Positions 16,805-25,950 of a DNA stretch of 39,623 nucleotides are shown here, piece after piece. The notes beneath the pieces were generated by a model. It had not been told where the DNA came from and ran no database searches. It saw only the letters and a list, made by a program, of their open reading frames with translations. Positions within the stretch are counted from its first letter, which is position 1. Each line of letters starts with the position of its first letter. The stretch spans positions 1 through 39,623 of the forward strand of contig JANXZX010000043.1 in the NCBI GenBank assembly GCA_025355325.1, given 5' to 3'. Position numbers and translations under genes: made by a program. The DNA comes from Geobacteraceae bacterium. GTDB lineage: Bacteria; Desulfobacterota; Desulfuromonadia; Geobacterales; Pseudopelobacteraceae.

Positions 16805-17707
16805 GTGGAAAAAGTTGCAATGATGATAAATGCCCGCAAACTTTTTAAGGACATCAGCGACCTGCCGACAATTCCTGCGATCGTGTCAAAAGTAGTCTCC
16901 CTGCTTGACAACCGGGACGCCGATCCGGATGAAATTGCCGACCTGATTCTGTCCGACCAGGTATTGGCTGCCAGGGTCATCAGGGTTGTCAACTCACCGC
17001 TGTATCGCGTGACCACCCCGATTTCATCCGTCAAACGCGCTTTGCTGTTCCTCGGCTTCAAGAGCGTCCGCGAAATGATTCTTACCAGCTATTTTGTGTA
17101 TGGCTTCAGATATAAGGAACAGCCGTTCGACATGAAGATGTTCTGGATGCACTCCTTCTACGTCGGGGCGATATCCCGCCGCATTGCCCGCCAGATTGAA
17201 TATTCTGATGTGGAAAAGGCCTATCTGGTCGGCATTATTCATGACCTCGGAAAGGTCTTCCTCGGGCATTACTGCAAGGACGAATACGGCAGAATGCTGG
17301 ATAGTATCAGGAATTCAAGCATTACCACGTACGACGCCGAATACGATTTTTTCGGCACTACCCACTGTGAAGTCGGGCTCTGTCTGGCAAAGCGCTGGCA
17401 CTTCCCTGCTGAATATTGTGATGTCATTCTTAACCATCACACCTCGGAAGCTGGCACCGAAGATCTGCTGCTGACGGCAATCGTCGCACTGGCGGATTTC
17501 TTCTGCCTGTCACATGCCACTGCCGACTGCGTGGCACAGGCCAGCATACCGGGGCAATCAGAGGAAAATGCCTGGGAAGTACTCAAGCTATTTGCATCAG
17601 GCTCCATTCCGGACAGCCTGGAACATTTTCTGACCAATTTGAATGAAGAATATGACATCATCACCGAGGAAGTTGATCTGTTGTTCAATACCATGACTGC
17701 TGATTAA
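16805..17707 (+). CDS. HDOD-domain signalling protein
   Basis: A 300-residue protein with an HDOD domain, a catalytically degenerate HD relative used in signalling. The N-terminal part has the typical LPTIPAIVSKVVSLL and SDQVLAARVIRVVNSPLYR segments, and the middle keeps GIIHDLGKVFLGHY and a second NHHT motif, so some metal ligands are retained. GTG 16805 is chosen because AGAGGGA stands 6 bases before it; the TTG at 16787 overlaps the ligA stop. It lies between ligA and the DUF1847 gene with gaps of 14 and 19 bp. Its partner is unknown. Confidence 0.88.
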   Translation: MEKVAMMINARKLFKDISDLPTIPAIVSKVVSLLDNRDADPDEIADLILSDQVLAARVIRVVNSPLYRVTTPISSVKRALLFLGFKSVREMILTSYFVYGFRYKEQPFDMKMFWMHSFYVGAISRRIARQIEYSDVEKAYLVGIIHDLGKVFLGHYCKDEYGRMLDSIRNSSITTYDAEYDFFGTTHCEVGLCLAKRWHFPAEYCDVILNHHTSEAGTEDLLLTAIVALADFFCLSHATADCVAQASIPGQSEENAWEVLKLFASGSIPDSLEHFLTNLNEEYDIITEEVDLLFNTMTAD

Positions 17708-17726
17708 CCAGTCCGGAGGCCTCCCC

Positions 17727-18443
17727 ATGTCAGAACAGAAATCCGTCACTTGCGCCAAGTGCAGTTCAGTATGGCAGAATCTCGGCACCACCAATTGCTG
17801 GAGCAATGATCCTGCCCAGGCACCGCCCAAACCTGGCAACTGCCCGTCTGACATGTATGAAGAGGTCGTGAAGGAGTCGTTTGACGAATATCGGGGCGAC
17901 AGCGAGGATGCAAAAATTGCCTTCGTAGCGGCGCGGGTTGAAGGGCTATGCTATCAGCCGGTTCCGGGGAGTGATGCGGTCAATGCCCGCTGGACACGGG
18001 TAGAGGACACCATCGCCTTTGCCAAGCTGATGGGATACAAAAAAATCGGCATGGCGACCTGTATCGGGCTGTTGGACGAAAGTGAAAAACTCTCGAAGAT
18101 TCTTGCGGCACAGGGGTTTGAGCCGGTCAGTGTCTGCTGCAAAGCCGGCAGCATTGACAAACTGGAACTGGGCTTGGCGGAAGCCGACAAGGTCAGGCCG
18201 GGTACGTTCGAGCCTGCCTGCAATCCGATCGCCCAGGCTGAAATCTGCAACCGGATGGAAACCGATATGAACATCATAGTCGGTCTCTGCGTCGGGCACG
18301 ACATGCTTTTCAACAAACACTCCTCGGCTCCGGTTACCACCCTGATTGTCAAGGATCGCGTAACCGGTCACAATCCTATTGTCGTGCTGTACGGGCAGAA
18401 TTTTTATTACAAGCGCCTGCAGAAGCAGAAGATGGTGGTTTAA
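17727..18443 (+). CDS. DUF1847 cysteine-rich protein
   Basis: A 238-residue protein matching DUF1847: an N-terminal TCAKCSSVWQ cysteine pair and further cysteines (NCW, NCPS, GLC, ATCIGL, VCCKAG, ACNPI, EICN, GLCVGHD), suggesting an Fe-S or other metal centre. The family occurs mainly in anaerobes and I know of no assigned function. The KIGMATCIGLLDE and MNIIVGLCVGHD strands suggest a Rossmann-like fold. CGGAGG precedes the ATG. It is the last gene of the ligA-HDOD unit and is followed by REPIN-like copy 3. Confidence 0.88.
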   Translation: MSEQKSVTCAKCSSVWQNLGTTNCWSNDPAQAPPKPGNCPSDMYEEVVKESFDEYRGDSEDAKIAFVAARVEGLCYQPVPGSDAVNARWTRVEDTIAFAKLMGYKKIGMATCIGLLDESEKLSKILAAQGFEPVSVCCKAGSIDKLELGLAEADKVRPGTFEPACNPIAQAEICNRMETDMNIIVGLCVGHDMLFNKHSSAPVTTLIVKDRVTGHNPIVVLYGQNFYYKRLQKQKMVV

Positions 18444-18514
18444 TCCAAAGAAAAAGTCCTCTTGCTGCCATATCTTCAATGCATATCTCTCCATCATTTT
18501 TCCATCAATTTTGC

Positions 18515-18685
18515 AACATCTTCCGGTTTGGTCATTACATTAATCCTCCCCTCCCTTGACGGGAGGGGATTGAGGGGTGGGTGAAGCTGCCGACAGTATC
18601 AAATGTGGCAAATTCCCCCACCCCCTGACCCCCTCCCGCAAGGGGAGGGGGGACTTTTTGGCAATTGCAAATACGGACAACGCTG
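18515..18685. repeat. REPIN/MITE-like palindromic element, copy 3
   Basis: Same architecture as copy 2 with a nearly identical centre. The right outer end, read inward on the minus strand, starts CAGCGTTGTCCG (18685-18674), and the left end contains TTCCGGTTTGGTC. About 171 bp, between the DUF1847 gene and the phoB promoter. Confidence 0.85.
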
Positions 18686-18752
18686 TCAATTTTACGAATT
18701 CTTATTGACTGAAACCCGATCAGGATGCAATTTCTACACAATCTTTATACGT

Positions 18753-18781
18753 CTGCAACATGGCTGTAACAATTGTATGGT
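18753..18781 (+). promoter_or_regulatory. Putative Pho box upstream of phoB
   Basis: CTGCAAC (18753-18759), 4 bases, CTGTAAC (18764-18770): two 7-bp direct repeats with an 11-bp period, the architecture of a PhoB binding site. A TATGGT (18776-18781) could be the -10. This suggests phosphate-responsive autoregulation. Confidence 0.5.
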
Positions 18782-18844
18782 ACAAATGATCGGGTAAAAT
18801 CCGGCACCACGAGGCCGTTGCCATTAAAAATGCAGGAGCATGAC

Positions 18845-19528
18845 ATGAAGAAAGTGCTGATTATAGAGGACGAGAAAGATCTGGCGGAACTTCTTGCTTT
18901 CAACCTGGAAAAGGAAGGACACGCCACGACCTGCGTTCATGACGGCAAACTGGGCCTTGAGCGGGCCGTTGCAGACCTGCCGGATCTGATCCTGCTCGAC
19001 CTGATGCTGCCCGGGCTGTTGGGGACGGAGGTCTGCAAGGCGCTGCGCAAAGACCCCAGGACCGCCCGGATTCCGGTTATCATGATAACGGCAAAAGGTG
19101 ACGAGATTGACCGTGTCGTCGGGTTTGAGGTCGGCGCCGACGATTACATCGTGAAACCGTTTTCGATGCGCGAAGTCACATTGCGGGTCAAAGCGGTCAT
19201 GAGGCGATTTGATACTGACGTATCGGCAACGGATTCCGACCAGGTGACTATCGGCGACATCATCATCGACAAGAAGCGTCATACGGTAAAAAGTGCCGGT
19301 GCCGAGATTGATTTAACCAGTACCGAATTCAAGCTATTGCTCTATCTGACCGAAAAAAAGGAATGCGTACAAAGCCGTGAACAGCTGCTGCAAAGGGTTT
19401 GGGGGTATAACAGCACGGCAGACACCAGAACCGTGGATACGCATGTCACACGTCTGCGCAGCAAACTGGGACTGCCGGGCGACATAATCAAGACCGTGCG
19501 CGGTTTCGGCTACAAGATCGAGGAGTAA
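18845..19528 (+). CDS. phoB: PhoB-type response regulator (OmpR/PhoB family)
   Basis: A 227-residue regulator. The receiver domain (1-120) has the acidic pair in IIEDEKD, phosphoacceptor D52 (LLDLMLPG), T82 and K104 (VKPFS). The C-terminal winged helix (130-226) has the LTSTEFKLL, REQLLQRVWGY, TRTVDTHVTRLRSKLG and VRGFGYKIEE signatures. AGGAG lies before ATG 18845. The sensor kinase begins 3 bp after its stop. The assignment to phosphate control rests on the similarity of both partners to PhoB/PhoR and the Pho-box-like repeats; no pst or phoU genes are in the window. Confidence 0.88.
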   Translation: MKKVLIIEDEKDLAELLAFNLEKEGHATTCVHDGKLGLERAVADLPDLILLDLMLPGLLGTEVCKALRKDPRTARIPVIMITAKGDEIDRVVGFEVGADDYIVKPFSMREVTLRVKAVMRRFDTDVSATDSDQVTIGDIIIDKKRHTVKSAGAEIDLTSTEFKLLLYLTEKKECVQSREQLLQRVWGYNSTADTRTVDTHVTRLRSKLGLPGDIIKTVRGFGYKIEE

Positions 19529-19531
19529 CCA

Positions 19532-21289
19532 ATGGGATTCCGAACGAAACTGATGCTCTCCTACATATTTCTGATTGCCCTGGTTACCGGAAGTTTTTAT
19601 CTCTACTTCGATCACACTCTGCAAAAAGAGATGATTGAGGAGAGCCGGGCCAACCTTGCCAGTCAGATTCAGCTGGCCCGCATGCTGGTGATGAACAACA
19701 AATCCGGAACCTCGCCGCAGCAGCTTGCGGCATCAATCGGAACCGTCATCAAGGCCAGAGTTACCCTGATAGCACCAAACGGCACGGTCATTGGTGATTC
19801 GGATGTGGGACAAGAGCGCTTGTCACAACTGGAAAATCATCTCCAGCGGCCTGAAGTGCAGGAGGCGATCAAAACCGGCAGCGGCAGCGCGCTTCGCCAT
19901 TCGGACACTCTAAGGACATCGATGCTGTACTCAGCTTTGACCTATGGCAGCGGCGCCCCGGAAGGTATCATTCGTCTCGCAATGCCTCTGGAATACCTGA
20001 CGTCCACCCGAAAGGCCCTGCACACGATGGTAGGAGGAGCAGCCGCGGTAACAATTCTGATCGCGCTCCTGTTCAGCTACATCCTTTCCAATCTGACCAT
20101 CAAACCCCTGCGTGATATGGCCGATGCCGCTGCCCGCATCGGCAAAGGCGGGAACAAAGCCCGGATCCCGGTGGTATCCTCCGACGAGATCGGTATGCTG
20201 GCTACCGTTCTTAATGACATGTCGGAGCGCATTGAAGATCAGGTGCAACGGCTTTCATCCGAAAAACAGCGGCTGGACACTATTTTGCGCAGCATGGGAG
20301 AAGGGGTCATGGTTACAACGCCAGATGGTGTCATAACCATGGTCAATCCCGCGTTCTGCAGCCTTTTTTCTATAACCGGCGATGTAAAAGACAAAAAACT
20401 GGTCGAAATCTCCCGTCATCCTGATCTGCTGGAGGCATTACAAGCCCTTCAATCACCGGGCGTAGACGAACTGGTACGTGAAATATCAATTCAACCGAAC
20501 GATACGACCCTGTTCACCCACTGGGTCCCATTGCATGTAAATGGCGCCAGACAAGGCATCGTAGCGGTATTTCACGACATCAGCGACTTGAAGAAGGCTG
20601 AAAATATGCGCAGGGACTTTGTTGCCAACGTCTCCCATGAATTACGAACACCGGTGACCATCATCAAAGGATACGCCGAAACCCTGCTTGACGGTCTTCT
20701 GGAATCTGACCCGAAACGGGCCACCCGCTTCGTCGAGATCATTGCCAGCCACTCGGAACGGCTGACTAATCTGGTTAACGATATCCTTACACTCTCAAGC
20801 CTTGAGTCAAAAGATGCGCTTATGGAACTCCATCCGCTTGATGCGGCAGGAACGATTACCAAGGCATGCATGCTGCTTCAAGAACGGGCCGTGCAAAAGA
20901 ATATCACCATAGCCAATGAAACGGTTGGCGGCGCATTGCCGACGGTTCTGGCAGATCAGGGGCGACTGGAACAGGTTGTTATCAATCTGCTGGAGAACGC
21001 CATCAAGTACACTCCCGATGGTGGTACGATCAGGTTGTTTGCCGAAGAGAGTAGCGAACAGGTCATGGTTTCGATTGCGGACACCGGCATCGGCATCCCC
21101 TTCAAGGATCTGCCGCGCATCTTTGAGCGCTTTTACCGGGTTGATGAAGCGAGAACCCGCGAACAGGGAGGCACCGGCCTCGGACTGGCCATTGTAAAGC
21201 ATATCGTGCAGTTACAGGGTGGCACTGTTTCGGTGACAAGTGAGCCGGGCAAAGGATCACTGTTTTCATTTACGCTGCGGAAGGCGTAA
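19532..21289 (+). CDS. phoR: PhoR-type sensor histidine kinase
   Basis: A 585-residue inner-membrane kinase. TM1 about 7-27, periplasmic part 28-165, TM2 about 166-186, HAMP 187-240, PAS 245-350 (GEGVMVTTPDGVITMVNPAF), HisKA with phospho-acceptor H369 (VSHELRTPVT), and HATPase_c with N-box (LLENAIKYTPDGG), ADTGIGIP and GGTGLGLAIVKH. It should phosphorylate the adjacent PhoB-type regulator. The 3-bp gap implies coupled expression. The periplasmic region of some 140 residues is large compared with E. coli PhoR, which has none, but is usual in PhoR of many other phyla. Confidence 0.9.
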   Translation: MGFRTKLMLSYIFLIALVTGSFYLYFDHTLQKEMIEESRANLASQIQLARMLVMNNKSGTSPQQLAASIGTVIKARVTLIAPNGTVIGDSDVGQERLSQLENHLQRPEVQEAIKTGSGSALRHSDTLRTSMLYSALTYGSGAPEGIIRLAMPLEYLTSTRKALHTMVGGAAAVTILIALLFSYILSNLTIKPLRDMADAAARIGKGGNKARIPVVSSDEIGMLATVLNDMSERIEDQVQRLSSEKQRLDTILRSMGEGVMVTTPDGVITMVNPAFCSLFSITGDVKDKKLVEISRHPDLLEALQALQSPGVDELVREISIQPNDTTLFTHWVPLHVNGARQGIVAVFHDISDLKKAENMRRDFVANVSHELRTPVTIIKGYAETLLDGLLESDPKRATRFVEIIASHSERLTNLVNDILTLSSLESKDALMELHPLDAAGTITKACMLLQERAVQKNITIANETVGGALPTVLADQGRLEQVVINLLENAIKYTPDGGTIRLFAEESSEQVMVSIADTGIGIPFKDLPRIFERFYRVDEARTREQGGTGLGLAIVKHIVQLQGGTVSVTSEPGKGSLFSFTLRKA

Positions 21290-21309
21290 CAGCCCGCACC
21301 AGGAATCGC

Positions 21310-22578
21310 ATGAACAGATCCCCGTCACACAACCGTTCCCGCTGGACCATCTTCGCCACCCTCGCGTTGATGTACATTCTCGTCTATTTTTACCGCGTGT
21401 CACTGGCGGTTGTCGCCAGCGACATTTCTCGTGAACTCCACCTGTCTCCGGCGCAGCTCGGCTCGCTTTCCGGAGTTCTCTTCTATGTCTATGCCGCCGC
21501 TCAACTCCCCCTGGGGCCGATGATCGACCGCCTGGGAAGCAGGCTGGTCATCAGCGGCTGCGGGGTGCTGACTACCGCTGGCGGCATTCTGTTCTCTCAG
21601 GCCGATACGCTTTTTGTCGCCATGATTGCCCGGGTGTTGATCGGCGTCGGCACCGCATCGGTATTGATGGCGACATTTACGCTCTTCAGCCACTGGTACA
21701 GCAAGCAGGAATTCGGGCGGGTTTCCGGTTTTATGGTGGCGCTCGGCAACCTCGGCAACCTTGCGGCTACGGCGCCTCTGGCGCTGGCGGTCGGCGCCTA
21801 TGGCTGGCGCAATTCTTTTCTGGCGGTCGGCGGTGTGCAGGCGCTGGTAACGCTGCTGGTTTTTATGAGGGTGCAAGACAGACCGCAAACCGGCACCGTT
21901 CATGACCAAACTGTTCATGACAAATCGGAAACAGACCGGAAGGCGCCCATGATGGCGGCGTGGGGTGAAATTTTCGGCAGCCGGGATTTCTGGCTGCTTG
22001 GAGGACTGGCGTTTTCCTGGTATGGCAACTACCTCGCACTGCAGGCGTTATGGGGAGGGCCGTATCTGATGGAGGTGCTCCATCTGTCCCGCGAGGCCAC
22101 CGGCAGCATGCTGATGTTCACATCATTCGGATTTATCGTCGGCAGTACTTTCAACGATGCTGTTGCCCGGCGTTTTTTTAAATCCTACAAGAAGACCCTG
22201 CTGACGGGGCAACTGGTGCTGCTGCTGTTAATGACAGCCTTTCTGGGATGGGCGGAGGCCATACCGCAGCCGCTGTTGGCGGGGGTGTTTTTTGCCATCG
22301 GCCTGGCCGTTTCCAGCGGCGTGATGATTTATCCGATTATCCGTTCCATGTTCCCGGTGAACATTGTCGGCACGGCCCTGACGTCACTTAATTTCTATGT
22401 GCTGATGGGAGCTGCGGTGACGCAGCAGGTAATGGGGATTATTATCGGATCGTGCGGAGGTTCGGCTGGCGGCGTTTCGCCGGGAGCCCTTCATACCGCC
22501 TTTATCTTTCCTATCGTCTGCCTGGTGCTCACTATCGCTCTGTATTCCCGTGCCCGCGAGTATGGCCAGCTCAAGTAA
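21310..22578 (+). CDS. MFS transporter
   Basis: A 422-residue protein with about 12 membrane segments and the MFS loop signature between TM2 and TM3 (LGPMIDRLGSRLV). It has no signal peptide. A central hydrophilic linker (about 195-215) separates the two six-helix bundles. The substrate is not identifiable; the N-terminal YRVSLAVVASDI pattern recalls the organic-anion/glycerol-3-phosphate type of MFS. AGGAAT precedes the ATG, 20 bp after phoR, so it may be in the same operon and phosphate-controlled, in which case a phosphorylated organic substrate would make sense (inference). Confidence 0.85.
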   Translation: MNRSPSHNRSRWTIFATLALMYILVYFYRVSLAVVASDISRELHLSPAQLGSLSGVLFYVYAAAQLPLGPMIDRLGSRLVISGCGVLTTAGGILFSQADTLFVAMIARVLIGVGTASVLMATFTLFSHWYSKQEFGRVSGFMVALGNLGNLAATAPLALAVGAYGWRNSFLAVGGVQALVTLLVFMRVQDRPQTGTVHDQTVHDKSETDRKAPMMAAWGEIFGSRDFWLLGGLAFSWYGNYLALQALWGGPYLMEVLHLSREATGSMLMFTSFGFIVGSTFNDAVARRFFKSYKKTLLTGQLVLLLLMTAFLGWAEAIPQPLLAGVFFAIGLAVSSGVMIYPIIRSMFPVNIVGTALTSLNFYVLMGAAVTQQVMGIIIGSCGGSAGGVSPGALHTAFIFPIVCLVLTIALYSRAREYGQLK

Positions 22579-22850
22579 TACGGGAAGTTTTTCACCGGAC
22601 GCCTCCTGTGTGACTGCATCTGTTACATGCTTGTATTATGTGTTCACATTTCTAAACCTGCATCACTTTTATGAAGTCCAATTCTCTCGACAAACCTCAC
22701 CAGAATTCAATTAAAACTAAACTCTGTTTCGCAATTCCAAACCAACTGCTATAAAACCTCCGTACCGCTTCTAAAAGCTTTACTCCACGGAAGTTAGTGG
22801 TATATTCGTGTTTTAATGAGTGGAGAATTCTGTTGTAGAAGGGGCCGGGA

Positions 22851-24977
22851 ATGACATCGAGAAATCTTGTTTCATGCATTGTGCTTGCCGGTTGTTTGAG
22901 TGCCGTTCCGGTGTGGAGTACAGCGATGGCTGCCGCAGATGCACCCCCTTTGGAACAGGATCAAGTCGAGGCGACAACCGGCACTTCCAAGCAGGAATTG
23001 CTCATGGTCATGGAAGAGAAGGACCTGGTCACCGCCACCAAGCGCCACACAACCGTGCGTAAGGCCCCGGCCATCGCCACCGTCATCAGCGCCGACGAGA
23101 TCAGGAACATGGGGGCGCGCAACCTATTGGATGTGCTGAAGATGGTGCCCGGCATTGGCATTTCAACCAATGAGTTTGGTGCTCTTATGATTGAGGTGCG
23201 GGGTATCAGAACGACACTAAATGAAAAGATCCTGTTTCTTATCGATGGCCACTCCCTGAACAGGAATATCAACGGCAGTGCTCTGTACAATTTTGCCGAT
23301 ATGCTCCCGGTAGAGAACATCAAACAGGTAGAAGTAGTGCGGGGCCCCGGTTCGGCCCTCTACGGCAACAGCGCCTTTGTAGCCACCATAAACGTCATTA
23401 CCCGTGATGCCGCTGAGATTGACGGCCTGGAGGCGAAAGTGGGCGGTGGCAGTTTTGATGCCTGGAAGGCAAACATGGTTGGCGGCAAGGCCATCGGCGA
23501 TAAACTTACCGTTTCCGGCAGTCTGGACCATTCTCAAACTAAAGGTCCGAAGTTGTCGGTCGAGGCCGACGCCCTTACCGGCACACCGTTTTCGCTGGCT
23601 CCCGGATCCCCCTACCTCGGTTCCAAACAAACTGACGCCTTCCTGAAGATTGCATACGGCGACCTCTCCTTCCGCGGCCACTATCTCACTCGGAAGAAAG
23701 ATGCTTTTATTGGTGTGGCATCTGCTCTTACTGATGAACGGAGCGTGGATAATGTCGATAACTACTGGGGTGAACTTGCCTATGCCATGAGCTTGAAAGA
23801 AGGACTCTCCACGAACTTTAAGTTTACATATGATCATTACGAGCAAGACCCGTTTGTGAAAGTTTATCCAAACGGGTTTGGTGGTGTGTATCCTGCCGGC
23901 TTGATCGGCAAACCGCTGGTTAAAAACAACACTATTGGCGGTGAAATGCAGGTCGATTGGGAAATATTCAAGGGAAATCATCTGATTGCGGGCTTATCCT
24001 TCGAAGAGTTGCGTCAGTATGATGTCAAACAACTGGCTAATTTTGATCCATTGACCGGTGCTCCGCTCGCTTCGGTTCAGGAGGTAGCCAACTGGAACAA
24101 GGACGCCACCCGCCAGATCTGGGCTACCTACCTGCAGGACGAATGGCAACTGCCGTATAACGTCAACCTGACCGCCGGTCTGCGCTACGACCATTACAGC
24201 GATTTTGGCGAAACCGTCAACCCGAGGATCGGCCTGGTTTGGAGTTTCCTGGATAACGCCGATCTGAAGCTGCTCTATGGCACGGCCTTCCGAGCCCCCA
24301 ATTTCCAGGAACTATACGACATCAACAACTCGACGATAGTCGGCAATCCCAACCTCAAACCGGAAAAGATCCAGACCTACGAAGCCGGCCTGGCCTGGCG
24401 ACTCAACCGCTTCTTTGCCGCCAACCTGAATTACTTTTACAGCTTGATTAATGACCAGATCGGCTGGGCACCGTCATCAACACCAGGCGCACCAGCTGTT
24501 GATGCCAACATTGGAAAAAGCGAGACCCAAGGGGTTGAGTTTGGGTTGAATGGAGCCTACGGGACTGACTTGTACTGGAAGCTGAGCTATGCGTATCAGA
24601 ACCCGCGAAATGCCGATACCGACCAGCGGCTCCCCTATGTCCCATCCCAGCGCGTTTCAGGCAGCATTAACTACGCACCGGTCAAGTATCTGAACCTGCA
24701 TACCGACGTGCTCTGGACCGGGTCGCGGCCACGTGACACGGGAGATAGCCGCCCCGATGTCCCGGCCTATGCCACCGTAGATCTGGCAGTGACGCTGAAA
24801 AATTTCTACAAATCCCTGGAGATCCAAGGAACGGTACGCAATCTCTTCGACCAGCGCTACAAAGACCCGGACACCTCCGGCGGCAATGTCAACTTGCTTG
24901 GCACCGGCCCGAAAACACCCGGCGATTTCCCGCGCGAGGGCATCTCGGCCTTTGTGACCGCGATGTACAAGTTTTAG
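22851..24977 (+). CDS. TonB-dependent outer-membrane receptor
   Basis: A 708-residue receptor. Signal peptide about 1-28 (cleavage after AMA), plug domain about 65-175 (APAIATVISADEIRNMGARNLLDVLKMVPGI, VEVVRGPGSALYGNSAFVATINVIT), then a beta barrel with LTAGLRYDHYSDFG, YGTAFRAPNFQELY and NPNLKPEKIQTYEAGL, ending in the outer-membrane terminal Phe (MYKF). It resembles vitamin B12, colicin-I or siderophore-type receptors, but the ligand is unknown. It heads a run with a periplasmic binding protein and two hybrid kinases, and no ABC permease or ATPase accompanies it, suggesting sensing rather than simple uptake. The 272 bp before it have no gene and no riboswitch I can recognise. Confidence 0.93.
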   Translation: MTSRNLVSCIVLAGCLSAVPVWSTAMAAADAPPLEQDQVEATTGTSKQELLMVMEEKDLVTATKRHTTVRKAPAIATVISADEIRNMGARNLLDVLKMVPGIGISTNEFGALMIEVRGIRTTLNEKILFLIDGHSLNRNINGSALYNFADMLPVENIKQVEVVRGPGSALYGNSAFVATINVITRDAAEIDGLEAKVGGGSFDAWKANMVGGKAIGDKLTVSGSLDHSQTKGPKLSVEADALTGTPFSLAPGSPYLGSKQTDAFLKIAYGDLSFRGHYLTRKKDAFIGVASALTDERSVDNVDNYWGELAYAMSLKEGLSTNFKFTYDHYEQDPFVKVYPNGFGGVYPAGLIGKPLVKNNTIGGEMQVDWEIFKGNHLIAGLSFEELRQYDVKQLANFDPLTGAPLASVQEVANWNKDATRQIWATYLQDEWQLPYNVNLTAGLRYDHYSDFGETVNPRIGLVWSFLDNADLKLLYGTAFRAPNFQELYDINNSTIVGNPNLKPEKIQTYEAGLAWRLNRFFAANLNYFYSLINDQIGWAPSSTPGAPAVDANIGKSETQGVEFGLNGAYGTDLYWKLSYAYQNPRNADTDQRLPYVPSQRVSGSINYAPVKYLNLHTDVLWTGSRPRDTGDSRPDVPAYATVDLAVTLKNFYKSLEIQGTVRNLFDQRYKDPDTSGGNVNLLGTGPKTPGDFPREGISAFVTAMYKF

Positions 24978-25053
24978 CTTGTAGCCTCTCTGTGATAACG
25001 GGCTCTTTGTTTAGAATGTTTCAGAAGGTATACTTTTACATGGAGCCGACCGG

Positions 25054-25950
25054 TTGACGAACACCACTTCACATGCATTACGACACTTCCTGCGAATCTC
25101 GCTGCTGCTGGCAGTCCTGCTCGTATGCACCTCCCCGGCCTGTGCCGCCAAGGTGCTTATCCTGGGGGACCTGCAGTACCCCTTCGTGGCCGGTATAGCC
25201 GATGAAATCCGCTCGTCGCTGAGGACCCAGACCAGCGAATATCCCATTGCCGACATCAAAGGCAGAGTCGGCAGTGTTGTAGACCGTGAAGGAGCGGAGG
25301 TGGTGATTGCTCTTGGAGCGGATGCCGTGGCCGAAGCATTGCGGCTGCCTCCGGAAATTTCTGTCGTCTACGGCCTCGTGCTTACCCCGCCCCGAAGCTC
25401 TCGAACCAACCTGACCGGCGTGTACATGTCACCATCGGTACCGGAATACATCTCCACCCTTCGGCGTTACTTTCCCGCCATCGGGAGGGTCTCCGTCATC
25501 GGCAGCCCCACCATGATCAAGACACTGTCAGCCGGCGGAATTTCACAGGTATCAACCTTCCCGGTAAACAGTTCCGTCGAATTGATCAACACCGTCTCCC
25601 ATTTGCCGGAATCCGGTGCCGTGCTGTTGCTTCCGGATGTCAACCTGCTCACCTCGTCAGCCATGGAAAACATCTTTGCCTATTCCTTCCGAAAAAGCGT
25701 ACCGCTGATCGGCGTCTCGGAAGCAAGTGTGAAACAGGGGTCGCTTTTCGCGCTGGTATTTGACGCCAAGTCTGTCGGCTCACAGATCAGCGAGAAGGTG
25801 CGGGAGATATTGAACGGTGATGCCACCTCAGATATTCCTGCCTCGCCGCCCGGAAAATACAACCTGTTCATTAACAGCAATACCGCACGAAAGATGGGCA
25901 TCTCTGTGCCGGCTGATGTCCTGAGAAGAGCGAAGAAGGTCTACCAATGA
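25054..25950 (+). CDS. Periplasmic ABC_sub_bind-type solute-binding protein
   Basis: A 298-residue secreted protein: hydrophobic signal about 12-32 ending SPACA, then two Rossmann-like lobes as in the ABC_sub_bind (PF04392, TrpX-like) family (VVIALGADAVAEALRLP, VSVIGSPTMIKTL, GAVLLLPDVNLLTSSAMENIF, VPLIGVSEASVKQGSLFAL). The start is a TTG with GGAG 8 bases upstream; the nearby ATG at 25040 is out of frame. There are no transporter genes beside it. Its stop overlaps the ATG of the following hybrid kinase (ATGA), so the protein probably presents a ligand to that kinase or links it to the TonB receptor (inference). Confidence 0.85.
   Translation: MTNTTSHALRHFLRISLLLAVLLVCTSPACAAKVLILGDLQYPFVAGIADEIRSSLRTQTSEYPIADIKGRVGSVVDREGAEVVIALGADAVAEALRLPPEISVVYGLVLTPPRSSRTNLTGVYMSPSVPEYISTLRRYFPAIGRVSVIGSPTMIKTLSAGGISQVSTFPVNSSVELINTVSHLPESGAVLLLPDVNLLTSSAMENIFAYSFRKSVPLIGVSEASVKQGSLFALVFDAKSVGSQISEKVREILNGDATSDIPASPPGKYNLFINSNTARKMGISVPADVLRRAKKVYQ

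Noticed and set aside
22579-22850. Possible riboswitch upstream of the TonB receptor
   Set aside because: No cobalamin, c-di-GMP or other riboswitch consensus could be recognised, only a weak CTCCAC/GTGGAG pairing.
23217-23981. 254-residue minus-strand frame inside the TonB receptor gene
   Set aside because: Antisense shadow; no ribosome site or recognisable domain.
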